Source: Halorhabdus tiamatea SARL4B (GTDB taxonomy: Archaea; Halobacteriota; Halobacteria; Halobacteriales; Haloarculaceae). From it: a stretch of DNA of 64,000 nt. This document shows positions 35,638-44,800 of the stretch, piece by piece. The first letter of the stretch is position 1. Every line of letters starts with the position of its first letter. The stretch covers positions 2,655,566-2,719,565 of the forward strand of contig NC_021921.1 of assembly GCF_000470655.1 (NCBI RefSeq). The letters run 5' to 3'. The notes beneath the pieces are model-generated. The model did not search any database, had not been told where the DNA came from, and saw nothing but the letters and a program-made list of their open reading frames with translations. The position numbers and the translations under genes are program-made.

Positions 35638-36051
35638 ATGACACTGGAAACGATGGAGCCGAACCCTGTCTGGAACGATGACGCCCACGCCGAGACCGTC
35701 GAGACACTCGCGGACTTCGCCGACGCGACCTTCAAGATCTGGGGCGCGGACTGGTGTGGCGACTGTCGCTCCCAGTTACCCGACTTCGCCGCCGCGCTCG
35801 ACGCCGCGGAGATTCCCGACGAACACGTCGAGCACTATCCGGTCGACCGCGACAAGCAAGGCGAGGGCGTCGAGGCGTACGGGATCGAGTTCATTCCGAC
35901 CGTCGTCGTCGTGCGCGACGGCGAGGAACTCGCCCGCTTCGTCGAGGAAGAGCGCGAGTCGATCGCCGTCTACCTGGCCGGCCAGCTCGAAACAGTCACG
36001 ACCCATCCACCGACAAGCTCCGCCCTTCAGGGCGGAGAAGGTGACAACTGA
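35638..36051 (+). CDS. Thioredoxin-like protein with altered C-terminus
   Basis: 137-residue thioredoxin-fold protein with a redox motif WCGDC at about residue 39 and the cis-Pro in FIPTVVVVRDGE. A dithiol of WCGDC is unusual compared with the classic WCGPC, but occurs in archaeal thioredoxin-like proteins. The final about 15 residues (TSSALQGGEGDN) are encoded by a GC-rich hairpin at 36018-36037, which looks like foreign DNA added to the gene's end. ATG at 35638 (MTLETMEPNPV) gives a plausible N-terminus. The frame may begin earlier but without support. Confidence 0.82.
   Translation: MTLETMEPNPVWNDDAHAETVETLADFADATFKIWGADWCGDCRSQLPDFAAALDAAEIPDEHVEHYPVDRDKQGEGVEAYGIEFIPTVVVVRDGEELARFVEEERESIAVYLAGQLETVTTHPPTSSALQGGEGDN
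36018..36037. repeat. GC-rich hairpin inside the 3' end of a thioredoxin-like gene
   Basis: CTCCGCCC (36018-36025), loop TTCA, GGGCGGAG (36030-36037) form a perfect 8-bp stem. Hairpins of the form CTCCGCCCTTxAGGGCGGAG are familiar from the right ends of haloarchaeal IS200/IS605 and IS1341-type elements, so it may be the remnant of an insertion. The stem lies in the coding region, not after it. A terminator role is also possible. Confidence 0.6.
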
Positions 36052-36091
36052 GCCATCGCCGCACACGCCGGAACCATGTCCGGAACCCCTC

Positions 36092-36499
36092 TCAGCCGGT
36101 CTGCAAAAGGAAGTCGACGTTTGCTGTGTCGTCAATGAAGATGTAGAGCGGTGCGAGCTCGATGTCGGGCGATTCCCAATTGAAGGTCTCCGACCCCCCG
36201 TTCTCGACCGTCACTGTGACAGTATAGGGGCGTCCGAGTGGGAGCTTGCTCTGATTGACCGGGTCGACCGTCTCACCAGGGTCGACCGTCATCGTCCGAT
36301 CGACGACGGTCCCTTCGTTCCCTGCTGAACGTGTAATCGAGACGGTTACCGTTCTGGGCTGGCTGGCTCCGCTGTACAGAATGACGTCGGTCGCACCGGG
36401 CTGATCCCAAAGAAACGAACACCCGGCAGTGGCGACGGCCCCTGTCGCGGCCGCTCCCGACAGAAACGTTCGCCGATCAGGTGAGAACGTATCCCCCAT
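36092..36499 (-). CDS. Tat-exported lipoprotein
   Basis: 135 residues. N-terminal twin-arginine signal DRRTFLSGAAATGAVATAGC ends in a lipobox-like TAGC, so the protein should be exported folded and anchored by lipid on Cys27. The mature part is a short beta-rich domain (TVTVSITRSAGNEG, VDRTMTVDPGETV, YTVTVTVENGG), an immunoglobulin-like fold. ATG at 36499 (MGDTFSPDRR). A TATA-like TTTACAT stands about 30 bp upstream. Function unknown. Confidence 0.85.
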   Translation of the reverse strand: MGDTFSPDRRTFLSGAAATGAVATAGCSFLWDQPGATDVILYSGASQPRTVTVSITRSAGNEGTVVDRTMTVDPGETVDPVNQSKLPLGRPYTVTVTVENGGSETFNWESPDIELAPLYIFIDDTANVDFLLQTG

Positions 36500-36639
36500 G
36501 TGACACTGTACCGTCTCGTGGCGGACATGTAAATTTTTCTGTGGGAACGTATCGAAACCGGGTTCTTGCCTGCATTCGCCACGACGAACACAACCGGCGA
36601 TCGGTGTCGACTGTCCACGCATTCGGCTCGAGATTCACC

Positions 36640-38787
36640 TCAGCGGCCAGTGTCGAACCATGACAGCGCCTCCTCGACGTCGTGCAGCGGCCGCGAGCAC
36701 GTAAAGTCCCGGCAGGCGTAGATCGTCGCATCCTCCTCGGCCAATCGCCCCGCGAAGATCGGCGGTGCTTCCCCGAGTTCGAACTGTTCGAGCCACGTTT
36801 CCAGTCCTGCTTCGGTTGGCGGCCGGCGTGCGAGCACGCGAGCAGGGAGGTACGTCTCGCCGATTCGATCCCGCCACGCAGCCGGGATTTCGTCGGAAGC
36901 GACGGTCAGTTCGGTCGAGCCGTTGGCGTCGCGATCCCCTGCCAGCACGAGCGACGCATGCTGGAGTGGCTCGGCGGCGATCGCGCTGTGATGGGTTTCG
37001 AGGACTGCACTGGCGATTTCGCCGAACCGATCGTGGGGGACGAATTCATCGAGCGTGACGAGGACGTCGACGGCCACGCCGGCGCTGGAGGGTGTCGAGC
37101 GGTCCGTCAATTCCTGGGGCCGGGCGAGTAGGTCCGTCTCTCGGCTCTCTCCCGGCGCTTCGGTGAAATACAGCGTCCCCACGTCCTTATCGAAGAAGCG
37201 CGTCTCGATCTCCCGGGCGAGATCGAGCGCGAACGCGAGGTGGTCGAGGTCGCCGCTCGCCCCATAGCAATCGAGCGCGCCGCGGGCGAGGAACGCGTAG
37301 TCCTCGAGGTAGCCGTCGACGCGGACGTCGCCGTCGATGTACCGGCGCTTGAGGAGGCCTGCATCGTCGTCCCAGAGGGTTTCGCGGACGAACTCCAGGG
37401 CGTCGACGGCCCGATCCAGGAAATCGTTCCCGAGCGTGAGTGATCCCTCGGCGAGCGCCGAAATCGCGAGCCCGTTCCAGCCAGCGAGGATCTTCTCGTC
37501 GCGCGGTGGTCGCGTGCGCTCCGAGCGTGCGTCGAACAACTCCTCGCGCGCTCGATCGAGTCGCTCCCGGACTTCGCCGGCACCGAGTCCCGACCGGGCC
37601 GCCAATTCGTCCACGCTCGCGGCGATCGTCAGGACAGTCTGGCCGTCCTCGAAGTTGCCCTCCTCGGTGATGCCGTAGCGCTCGCAGACGAGTGAAACGT
37701 CCGTCTCGTCGTCGATGACCTCACGAACTTGCGCCGGCGTCCAGACGTAGAACTTGCCCTCCTCGCCCTCGCTGCGGGCGTCGAGCGTGCTGTAGAACCC
37801 GCCCTCGGGATGGCCGAGCTCCCGGTCGAGGAAGTCGAAGGTCTCACGAGCGACGCGGGCGTATCGCTCGTCGCCGGTTGCGCGGTACGCTTCGAGCAAC
37901 ACCCGCGGAATCTCCGCGTTGTCGTAGAGCATCTTCTCGAAGTGCGGGACTGTCCAGGATCGATCAGTCGCGTAGCGATGGAAGCCGCCGCCGACGTGAT
38001 CGTAGAGCCCGCCGTCGACCATCGCATCCAGCGTCTCGGTGAGGATCGAACGGTATTCGGTGGCTTCGGCGTTCTCGCCCTCCTCACGCCTCGCGTCGCC
38101 AAATCGGGCGTCGGCCCGCAACAGCAGTTGCAGGCGGCCGGGCTGGGGGAACTTCGGCCCGCCGGAGCCAAAGCCGCCTTGTTCGCGGTCAGCGGTACGG
38201 ACCGCCGCGTCAGCACCTGATCGGAGCAATTCGTCGCCAGCGGTGTCGCGTGCTGCGTCCGGCGTCCCCTCGAGTTCGCCGCTGATGGCGTCAGCCCACT
38301 GATCGGCTCGTTGTTCGATCCCTTCACGGTCGTTCTCCCAGGTCGCCTGGAGGTCTTCGAGCAGTTCAGCGAAGCCGGGTCGACCGCCTCGAGAGTCGGG
38401 CGGGAAGTACGTCCCGACGTAGAAGGGACGACCGTCGGGCGTCAGCCAAACCGAGAGGGGCCACCCGCCCTGCTGGTCGAGAAGTTGTGCCAGGGTCTGG
38501 TAGATCCGGTCGACGTCCGGGCGCTCCTCGCGGTCGACTTTGATCGGAACGAAGTTCTCGTTGAGGACGGCCGCCGTCTCGTCGTCCTCGAAGCTCTCCT
38601 CGGCCATGACGTGACACCAGTGACAGGCGGCGTAGCCGATCGACAGGAAGATGGGTTTGTCCTCGCGTTCGGCTGCCGAGAGGGCGGTCTCGTCCCAGGG
38701 CTGCCAGTGAACCGGGTTGTCGGCGTGGGCCTGGAGGTACGGACTTCCCTCTTCCGCGAGTCGGTTTCGCTCGATTGGGGCGGTCAT
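36640..38787 (-). CDS. DUF255/YyaL thioredoxin-domain protein (spermatogenesis-associated protein 20-like)
   Basis: 715-residue protein of the YyaL/SPATA20 family. The N-terminal thioredoxin-like domain has [17 protein letters not shown] (CHWCH) and the [11 protein letters not shown] motif. A large alpha/alpha-barrel domain of the six-hairpin glycosidase type fills the rest, with [24 protein letters not shown] and [13 protein letters not shown]. Such proteins are widespread in archaea and bacteria but biochemically obscure; a redox or glycan-linked role is proposed only from folds. Start ATG at 38787. Complete in length. Confidence 0.93.
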   Translation of the reverse strand: MTAPIERNRLAEEGSPYLQAHADNPVHWQPWDETALSAAEREDKPIFLSIGYAACHWCHVMAEESFEDDETAAVLNENFVPIKVDREERPDVDRIYQTLAQLLDQQGGWPLSVWLTPDGRPFYVGTYFPPDSRGGRPGFAELLEDLQATWENDREGIEQRADQWADAISGELEGTPDAARDTAGDELLRSGADAAVRTADREQGGFGSGGPKFPQPGRLQLLLRADARFGDARREEGENAEATEYRSILTETLDAMVDGGLYDHVGGGFHRYATDRSWTVPHFEKMLYDNAEIPRVLLEAYRATGDERYARVARETFDFLDRELGHPEGGFYSTLDARSEGEEGKFYVWTPAQVREVIDDETDVSLVCERYGITEEGNFEDGQTVLTIAASVDELAARSGLGAGEVRERLDRAREELFDARSERTRPPRDEKILAGWNGLAISALAEGSLTLGNDFLDRAVDALEFVRETLWDDDAGLLKRRYIDGDVRVDGYLEDYAFLARGALDCYGASGDLDHLAFALDLAREIETRFFDKDVGTLYFTEAPGESRETDLLARPQELTDRSTPSSAGVAVDVLVTLDEFVPHDRFGEIASAVLETHHSAIAAEPLQHASLVLAGDRDANGSTELTVASDEIPAAWRDRIGETYLPARVLARRPPTEAGLETWLEQFELGEAPPIFAGRLAEEDATIYACRDFTCSRPLHDVEEALSWFDTGR

Positions 38788-38909
38788 ACGCGGATTCGGA
38801 GTGCCGGCGGTAAAACCGTCGTGTCGGCGGCGAAATGGACGGGGTCTCCGTGGGCACGGCGGTCCGGCAAAGAGCAACCTTTACACTCCCCTGGCGTGGC
38901 GGTTCTCCC

Positions 38910-40202
38910 ATGACGGAGACGGTCCTACTGGTCGGGGGTGGCGGTCGAGAGCACGCGATCGCCCGCGCGCTCGCCGATTCTGTCTGTTCGCTGTACGCCG
39001 CCGCTGGCAACCGCAATCCTGGTATCGCCCGACTCGCCGACGGCTTCGAGACGGTGGAGACGACGGACCCCTCGGCGGTCACGTCCTACGCCGAGTCCGT
39101 CGACGCGACGCTCGCGGTCGTCGGCCCGGAGGCCCCGCTCGAAGCGGGCGTCGCCGACGCGCTGGACGACGCCGGGGTCTACGCGTTCGGACCCCAGGCC
39201 GAGGAGGCACGCATCGAGACGGACAAGGGCTTCCAGCGCCGGTTCATGGCGCGCAACGACATTCCGGGCCTCCCGGACTTCGAGGAGTTTACCGACACCG
39301 AGGCTGCCTGTGCGTACATCGACGAGTACGACGGCGACCTGGTCGTCAAACCGGCGGGACTGACCGGCGGGAAAGGCGTCCGCGTCATCGGCGATCAGGT
39401 GACGGCCGAGGAGGCCAAGGCCTACATCCGCGAGTCCGAACACGACCGCCTCGTCCTCGAGGAGCGACTCGTCGGCGAGGAGTTCACCGTCCAGGCGCTG
39501 GTCGCGAACGGCGACGTCCGCGTGACGCCCGCCGTCCAGGACCACAAACGCGCCTACGAGGGCGACGAGGGGCCAAACACTGGCGGGATGGGAAGCTACA
39601 GCGACGCGACGCTCGAACTGCCCTTCATGGACCGGGCGGACTACCTGGCGGCCGTCGAGATTCTCGAAGCGACCGTCGAGGCCCTCGATGGATACAAGGG
39701 CGTCCTCTACGGCCAGTTCATGCTCACCGCCGACGGAGTGAACGTCGTCGAGTTCAACGCTCGCTTCGGCGACCCCGAGGCGATGAACACGCTGCCCGTC
39801 TTGGAGACCGACCCGCTCGACGTGCTCGTATCGGCCCGGGAGGGCGAGTCCCTCCCCCAACTCCAGTTCCAGTCGGGCGCGACGGTCTGTAAGTACGCCG
39901 TCCCTGACGGGTACCCGACCGATCCGGACGCCGGTGCGAAAGTCCAGATCGACCCCGAAAGTGCCGGTGACGCCCGACTGTTCTACGCGAGCGTCGACGA
40001 ACGCGACGACGGGATCTACACGACGACCTCCCGCTCGTTTGCGGTCGTCGGCATCGCGGATTCGATCACCGACGCCGAGGCGATCACGACCGACGCCCTA
40101 CAGCGGGCAGGCACTGAGGGGTTGCGCGTGCGCTGGGACATCGGCACACCCGACCTGGTCCAGTCTCGGATCGACCACATGGCCGAATTGCGCGGGGAGT
40201 GA
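38910..40202 (+). CDS. purD: Phosphoribosylamine-glycine ligase
   Basis: 430-residue GAR synthetase, the second step of purine synthesis. N-domain starts TVLLVGGGGREHAIARALA; the ATP-grasp domain has TDKGFQRRFMARNDIP, VVKPAGLTGGKGV, VLEERLVGEEFTVQ and EFNARFGDPEAM (metal ligands). The aminoimidazole C-domain follows. ATG at 38910. A TTTACA sequence about 30 bp ahead may be its TATA box. Divergent from the DUF255 protein across 122 bp. Confidence 0.96.
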   Translation: MTETVLLVGGGGREHAIARALADSVCSLYAAAGNRNPGIARLADGFETVETTDPSAVTSYAESVDATLAVVGPEAPLEAGVADALDDAGVYAFGPQAEEARIETDKGFQRRFMARNDIPGLPDFEEFTDTEAACAYIDEYDGDLVVKPAGLTGGKGVRVIGDQVTAEEAKAYIRESEHDRLVLEERLVGEEFTVQALVANGDVRVTPAVQDHKRAYEGDEGPNTGGMGSYSDATLELPFMDRADYLAAVEILEATVEALDGYKGVLYGQFMLTADGVNVVEFNARFGDPEAMNTLPVLETDPLDVLVSAREGESLPQLQFQSGATVCKYAVPDGYPTDPDAGAKVQIDPESAGDARLFYASVDERDDGIYTTTSRSFAVVGIADSITDAEAITTDALQRAGTEGLRVRWDIGTPDLVQSRIDHMAELRGE

Positions 40203-40313
40203 CTTCCAGGCCTGATTCTCTCAGGGACAACCAGTCTTGTCCGCTGGCCCCAACAACGGGCAACAGTTGTGAGGAGGGGAGGTATTACCCCCCTGGCACC
40301 CGTCTATCTGTGT

Positions 40314-40724
40314 ATGGCAACGTACACGAACCGCTATCGAGTCGACGCATCGTTCGACGAAACGATCGAAGCCGTCACTGACGCGCTGGGTGAGGAAGGC
40401 TTTGGCGTTCTTGCGGACATCGACATGCAAGGGGCGTTCCAGTCGAAACTCGACGAGGAGTTCGACCGCTATCGCATCCTGGGCGCGTGCAATCCTGCAC
40501 TGGCCTTCGACGCGCTCGACGAGGAGTTCGAACTCGGCGCACTCCTGCCCTGTAACGTCGTCGTCTACGACGACGGCGATGCCACGGGCGTCAGCGTCGT
40601 CGACCCGACCGAGATGCTGTCGGTCGTCGACAACGACGACCTCGACCCGATAGTCGACGAGGTCGCCGGACGACTCGAACGGGCACTCGAGGCAGTTCCG
40701 GATGCGGAACCGGTCGGCGAGTGA
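40314..40724 (+). CDS. DUF302 domain protein
   Basis: 136-residue protein of the DUF302 family. Signature elements are the N-terminal two-strand-helix (YRVDASFDETIEAVTDAL), DIDMQGAFQSKL, the conserved ILGACNPALAFDALD and LPCNVVVYDDG. The C-terminus has the alternating strand DPTEMLSVVDN. DUF302 proteins bind small ligands or metals in sulphur and redox contexts, but nothing is established. ATG at 40314. Nothing in its neighbourhood assigns a pathway. Confidence 0.9.
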   Translation: MATYTNRYRVDASFDETIEAVTDALGEEGFGVLADIDMQGAFQSKLDEEFDRYRILGACNPALAFDALDEEFELGALLPCNVVVYDDGDATGVSVVDPTEMLSVVDNDDLDPIVDEVAGRLERALEAVPDAEPVGE

Positions 40725-40879
40725 CCGGGCGCGTCTCCGAGACGACAGCGTCACGGCGTCTACGCCGCTCCGAAAGAAGCGTTTCACGCCGTCTGCACTG
40801 ATCGAATCGGGATCCACACGATGAATCGTCGTGGTCGCCGATCCCAAGGAATTTGGCCGTGCTTGCCGGACATATCTGT

Positions 40880-41530
40880 ATGAACCAACAGCGAACCGAC
40901 GCCCTCGTCGACGCGACGTACGGCGCGCTGATCTTCGTCTCTGTGATCCTGATCGTCGTCGTCGACAACGATGTCGGACTGGCGTTTGGGATTGGTGTCC
41001 TGGTCTCGTACTTCGTCCACGTGGCCTGGAAGATGTCACAGTACGATCCCGACTGGATGGTGTCGGCTGTCGAACAGACTGTCGAGGAGACGGTGACTGA
41101 GACCGTCGACGAGACGGTCGAGAAGCAGGTCGGCGAGACTGTCGAATCCACCGTCAAGGAGACTGTCGACAAGCAGATGGGCGATTCCGTCAACGCGAGC
41201 GTCGAGGAGACGGTCGGCGAGACGGTCGAGAAAACCGTCGAAGCGGCCGTCGACGAGCAAGTCGGTGAAACGGTCGAAAAGACGGTCGAAGAGACCGTCG
41301 ACGAAACGGTCGGCGAAACGGTCGAAGAGACCGTCGGCGAAACAGTCGAGGAAACCGTCGAACAAACGGTCGAGGAGACGGTCGAAGAAACGGTCGGGAA
41401 GACGGTCGAGGAGACGGTCGAAGAGACCGTCGAGCAAACGGTCGAGGAGAAAGTCCAAGAGACTGTCGAGGAGAAGGTCGACGACTCCGTCGTCGACACG
41501 GACGACGACCCGGAGGCCGACTCCGACTGA
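40880..41530 (+). CDS. Membrane protein with 36 exact four-residue repeats
   Basis: 216 residues. Two hydrophobic helices (about 16-28 and 32-50) separated by a turn are followed from residue 64 to 204 by a strictly four-residue repeat: each fourth residue is Val (once Met), usually flanked by Glu and Thr (TVEE, TVGE, TVDE). No break in the period occurs over 36 units. The tail is Asp/Glu-rich. At the DNA level this is a run of related 12-bp units such as GTCGAGGAGACG. It is probably a membrane-anchored long helix with a Val stripe on one face. No homologue is recognised. Confidence 0.8.
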   Translation: MNQQRTDALVDATYGALIFVSVILIVVVDNDVGLAFGIGVLVSYFVHVAWKMSQYDPDWMVSAVEQTVEETVTETVDETVEKQVGETVESTVKETVDKQMGDSVNASVEETVGETVEKTVEAAVDEQVGETVEKTVEETVDETVGETVEETVGETVEETVEQTVEETVEETVGKTVEETVEETVEQTVEEKVQETVEEKVDDSVVDTDDDPEADSD

Positions 41531-41593
41531 GAGTCCGGTCACCAGTCAATTATTTAAAAGGGACAGAGACGGTGAGTGCTGTACTGTCGTCGC

Positions 41594-43456
41594 TCAGGAC
41601 GGCGAGACGACGATCTGCTGGCCCCGGTCGATCGCGCGTTCGAGTTCTTCGGCGATCGCACTTCCCCGGGAGACCTGAATCTCGCCGCCGCGGCTTACCG
41701 TTGCCGTAAAGAGGTACTCGCCGTCGGCCTGCACTTCGACCGTGTCACCGGCGTGACCCTCTGCCGGGACGATGACGTGACGAGACGTGATTTCCGGGGT
41801 GACCGCCACGCCTGCCGAATTGCTGTTTGGCGCACTTCCGGAACTCCCGGCTGTCGACCCGCGACGCTTCCCGCCCGGTCGTTCGTCGAACGTCCGGACG
41901 TCGATGTCGATGCCGAGACGGTTCTCGACGTCGCTGATTCGGCCACCGCCTTTGCCGATCACCTGGGAGATGTCCCGGTCCTCGACCCAGACGACCGCCC
42001 GATCGCGACCGCGGACTTCGACCTCGACGTGGCCGTCGGCGATCGACCGGATCTCGCGTTCGACCTCCTGGCGGGCGATCCGATCGACGCCGCTCTCGCT
42101 GTCCTCTCTGTCGCCGATCGGGACTGTCACAACCTGGCGGTTGAAGGTGTAGATCTCGTACTCGGGCCGGCCGGTCTCGAAGTCCTCGATGACGATCACT
42201 GGCCGCGCGAGGTCTTCCTCCATCAACCCCTCGGGGACCTTCACTTCCGTGGTGACGTCGTAGACGGTGTCGATCTCGCCGGCCTCGATGTAGACGACGG
42301 TGTCGACGACCTGGGGGATCATGCCAAGTTCTACCCGGCCGACCAGTCGCTGGAGTGCGTCGATGGCCCGCGTCGCGTGGACGACGCCGATCATGCCCAC
42401 GCCGGCCAGGCGCATGTCCGCGAACACCTCGAAGTCGTCGGTCTTGCGCACCTCGTCGTAGATGGTGTAATCGGGTCGCACCATCAGCAAGGAGTCGGCC
42501 GTCCGCTCCATCGAGCCTGCGAGTTCGGTGTACTGGGTGACCTGCGGACCGACCTGGAGGTCGCGGGGCTTCTCCATCGTCTTGACCGAGTAGTCGGCGT
42601 CGGTCAGGAACTCGGCGACCGCCTGGGCGAAGGTGGACTTGCCGGCCCCCGGCGCACCCGAGATGAGGACGCCGCGCTGGCGTTCGACCAGCCGATCCCG
42701 GAGTTCGTCGGCGTACTCGTAATCCTCGAGGTCCGTCTTGACGATCGGCCGGACGGCCGTGATCTCAAGGCCGTCCGAGAAGGGCGGGCGGGCGATCGCG
42801 ATCCGGTATTCGCGGAACTGGACGATACGCATTCCGGGTTCGTCGATCTCGATGAATCCGTCCGGGCTGGCGCGAGCGCTCTCCTCGATGTCGTGGGCGA
42901 ACTCCTTGAGTTGGGCCTCGGTCGAGACCTCCTCGCGAATGCGCTCGTAGTGCATGTCGCCGATCGCCCCGCGCTTGGCCATCGGCGCGACGCCGACCTT
43001 GAGGTGGACGCTCATCGTCGTCTCGTCGAAGAAATGTCCGATATCGAGCGATTCGACGTCTCTGCCGACCGGTTCGATGAAGACGACGTCGAGCCCTTTC
43101 GCGCGGGCGACTTCGCTCTGGACGACGTCGCTGGTGACCAACGTCGCGCCCCGATCGTCGGCCAGGTCGCGGATCAGCGCGTCGACGTCGCCTTCGTCGG
43201 CGGCCCGTCGCTCGCTCGATTCGGGTCGCCGGCCGACGTACTCGACGTCGATCTCGCCGTCGTCTGCCAGGTCGGCGAGCCGTTGGAGCTCCTCGAGGCC
43301 GTCCCAGCCGGTCTGTCGCCCCTCGTTGGCCTGGGCTTCGAGTTCGCCGACGACTGCCTCCGGGACCGCGACCGTCGCGCCGGCGAATTCGCCGTCCGCG
43401 ATGCGATCGGACACACGCCCGTCGATGACGACGCTCGTGTCCGGTACGATGTTCAT
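41594..43456 (-). CDS. PIN-domain ATPase with KH domain (PINA-like)
   Basis: 620-residue archaeal PIN-ATPase-KH protein. Residues 1-125 form a PIN nuclease-like domain (VPDTSVVIDGRVSD, GDVDALIRDLADDRGATLVTSD). A central PilT/VirB11-type ATPase has GVLISGAPGAGKSTFAQAVA (Walker A), TIYDEVRKTDDFEV, and GVVHATRAIDALQR. At about 500 comes a KH motif, VIGKGGGRISDVENRLG, followed by a Gly/Ser linker and a C-terminal beta domain. Sulfolobus PINA is such a protein and moves Holliday junctions; the haloarchaeal form probably acts on nucleic acids. ATG at 43456. Confidence 0.9.
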   Translation of the reverse strand: MNIVPDTSVVIDGRVSDRIADGEFAGATVAVPEAVVGELEAQANEGRQTGWDGLEELQRLADLADDGEIDVEYVGRRPESSERRAADEGDVDALIRDLADDRGATLVTSDVVQSEVARAKGLDVVFIEPVGRDVESLDIGHFFDETTMSVHLKVGVAPMAKRGAIGDMHYERIREEVSTEAQLKEFAHDIEESARASPDGFIEIDEPGMRIVQFREYRIAIARPPFSDGLEITAVRPIVKTDLEDYEYADELRDRLVERQRGVLISGAPGAGKSTFAQAVAEFLTDADYSVKTMEKPRDLQVGPQVTQYTELAGSMERTADSLLMVRPDYTIYDEVRKTDDFEVFADMRLAGVGMIGVVHATRAIDALQRLVGRVELGMIPQVVDTVVYIEAGEIDTVYDVTTEVKVPEGLMEEDLARPVIVIEDFETGRPEYEIYTFNRQVVTVPIGDREDSESGVDRIARQEVEREIRSIADGHVEVEVRGRDRAVVWVEDRDISQVIGKGGGRISDVENRLGIDIDVRTFDERPGGKRRGSTAGSSGSAPNSNSAGVAVTPEITSRHVIVPAEGHAGDTVEVQADGEYLFTATVSRGGEIQVSRGSAIAEELERAIDRGQQIVVSPS

Positions 43457-43584
43457 ATCGGAAGCTGGGGACGCGCCGGTGATAAACACAAGCATCCTTC
43501 GCGAGCCAGACTGGCCTGACACACGTCAGGCCGACCGTCCACAGCGCCGAAGTCTATTTGGGTTCCTCCCGCGAGTTAGGCAGT

Positions 43585-44775
43585 ATGACAGACCGGTACA
43601 GACAGTCCGACTGGCTCGTCGATCGGCTTCGGAACGTCCTCCGGTTCTATTATCCCGCCGGTATCGACGACGAATACGGCGGCTACATCGCTCAACTCGA
43701 CGAGGAGACCGGCGAAGTCTACGACGCTGAGTCGAAACACCTGGTCGCCACGACCCGCTACGTCGTGAACTTCTGTCTCGGGGATCGGTTCGACGGCGAC
43801 GGGCCGTGGCTCGGGGCCGCCGAGCGCGGCGTCGAATTCCTTCGAGAGAGCCACTACGATCCAGAAACCGGTGGCTACGACTGGCTGCTCGAAGGCTCTG
43901 AGACGGTCGATCGACGACGCGTCTGCTACGGGCACGCTTTCGTCCTCCTTGCGTACGCCAGAGCACACGAGGCCGGCATAGACGCGGCTCGCGAGGGGAT
44001 CGAGGAGACGTACGGTCTCCTGCTGGAGCACTTCTGGGAACCAGCGTATCACCTCTGTAAGAGCGAGTTCGACGGCGACTTCGATGACGCATCGGACTAT
44101 CGCGGGCAAAACGCCAACATGCACACCTGCGAGGCGATGCTCGCCGCCCACGAGGCGACCGGCGAGGATCGGTATCTCGATCGCGCTCGCGAAATCGCCC
44201 ACGCGCTCACCGTCGACCTGGCCGCCGAAGACGACGGCCGGTTGTGGGAACACTACACCGAGGAGTGGGACCACGACATGGATTACAATCGAGACAAACC
44301 GGCGGACCTCTTTCGCCCGTGGGGCTACCAGCCGGGCCATCACATCGAGTGGGCGAAGCTGCTGGCGATTCTGGACCGGTACGCCGACGTCGACTGGGCG
44401 ATCGACCGCGCCGAGGAACTGTTCGAGATCGCCATCGAAGACGGGTGGGACGACGAATACGGCGGATTCTACTACACTTTCGACCGCGACGGCGAGCCGA
44501 TCGTCGAAGACAAATACGGCTGGCCGGTCGCCGAGGGGATCGGCGCGGCCGCGGCGCTCTACGAGCGAACCGGTGACGAGGGCTACCTGGACTGGTACGA
44601 CCGTCTCTGGGACTATGCTCAGGACTACCTGAGCGCCCCCGGCGGGAATTTCTACACCAAGTTGACGCGGGAGAACGAACCGGTCGAGACTGACGAAGGG
44701 CCAGCCGTCGAGCCCGGGTATCACCCGATCGGGGCCTGTTTCGAGGGGCTTCGGTCGCTGTCGGGCGATACGTAG
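43585..44775 (+). CDS. AGE-family sugar epimerase/isomerase
   Basis: 396-residue alpha/alpha barrel of the N-acylglucosamine 2-epimerase family. Features: YYPAGIDDEYGGYIAQLDEE, VATTRYVVNFC, GHAFVLLAYARAHEAG, QNANMHTCEAMLAAHEATGED, and GYQPGHHIEWAKLL, which carry the conserved His, Arg and Glu of the active cavity. Relatives include mannose isomerase (YihS) and cellobiose epimerase, so the substrate is probably a mannose- or glucose-type sugar. ATG at 43585. Monocistronic by appearance. Confidence 0.9.
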   Translation: MTDRYRQSDWLVDRLRNVLRFYYPAGIDDEYGGYIAQLDEETGEVYDAESKHLVATTRYVVNFCLGDRFDGDGPWLGAAERGVEFLRESHYDPETGGYDWLLEGSETVDRRRVCYGHAFVLLAYARAHEAGIDAAREGIEETYGLLLEHFWEPAYHLCKSEFDGDFDDASDYRGQNANMHTCEAMLAAHEATGEDRYLDRAREIAHALTVDLAAEDDGRLWEHYTEEWDHDMDYNRDKPADLFRPWGYQPGHHIEWAKLLAILDRYADVDWAIDRAEELFEIAIEDGWDDEYGGFYYTFDRDGEPIVEDKYGWPVAEGIGAAAALYERTGDEGYLDWYDRLWDYAQDYLSAPGGNFYTKLTRENEPVETDEGPAVEPGYHPIGACFEGLRSLSGDT

Positions 44776-44800
44776 GCGGCTCGACGCACCGCGCTCCCCG

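Noticed and set aside
41036..41542. Minus-strand frames rich in DRL/FDR repeats
   Set aside because: Mirror of the tetrad-repeat gene; any strand of a 12-bp repeat gives periodic frames. Only the plus frame has membrane helices and a normal start.
41534..41547. GTCCGGTCACCAGT shared with the repeat at 59475-59507
   Set aside because: A single 14-bp match after the stop of the tetrad-repeat gene, without a second copy there; chance cannot be excluded.
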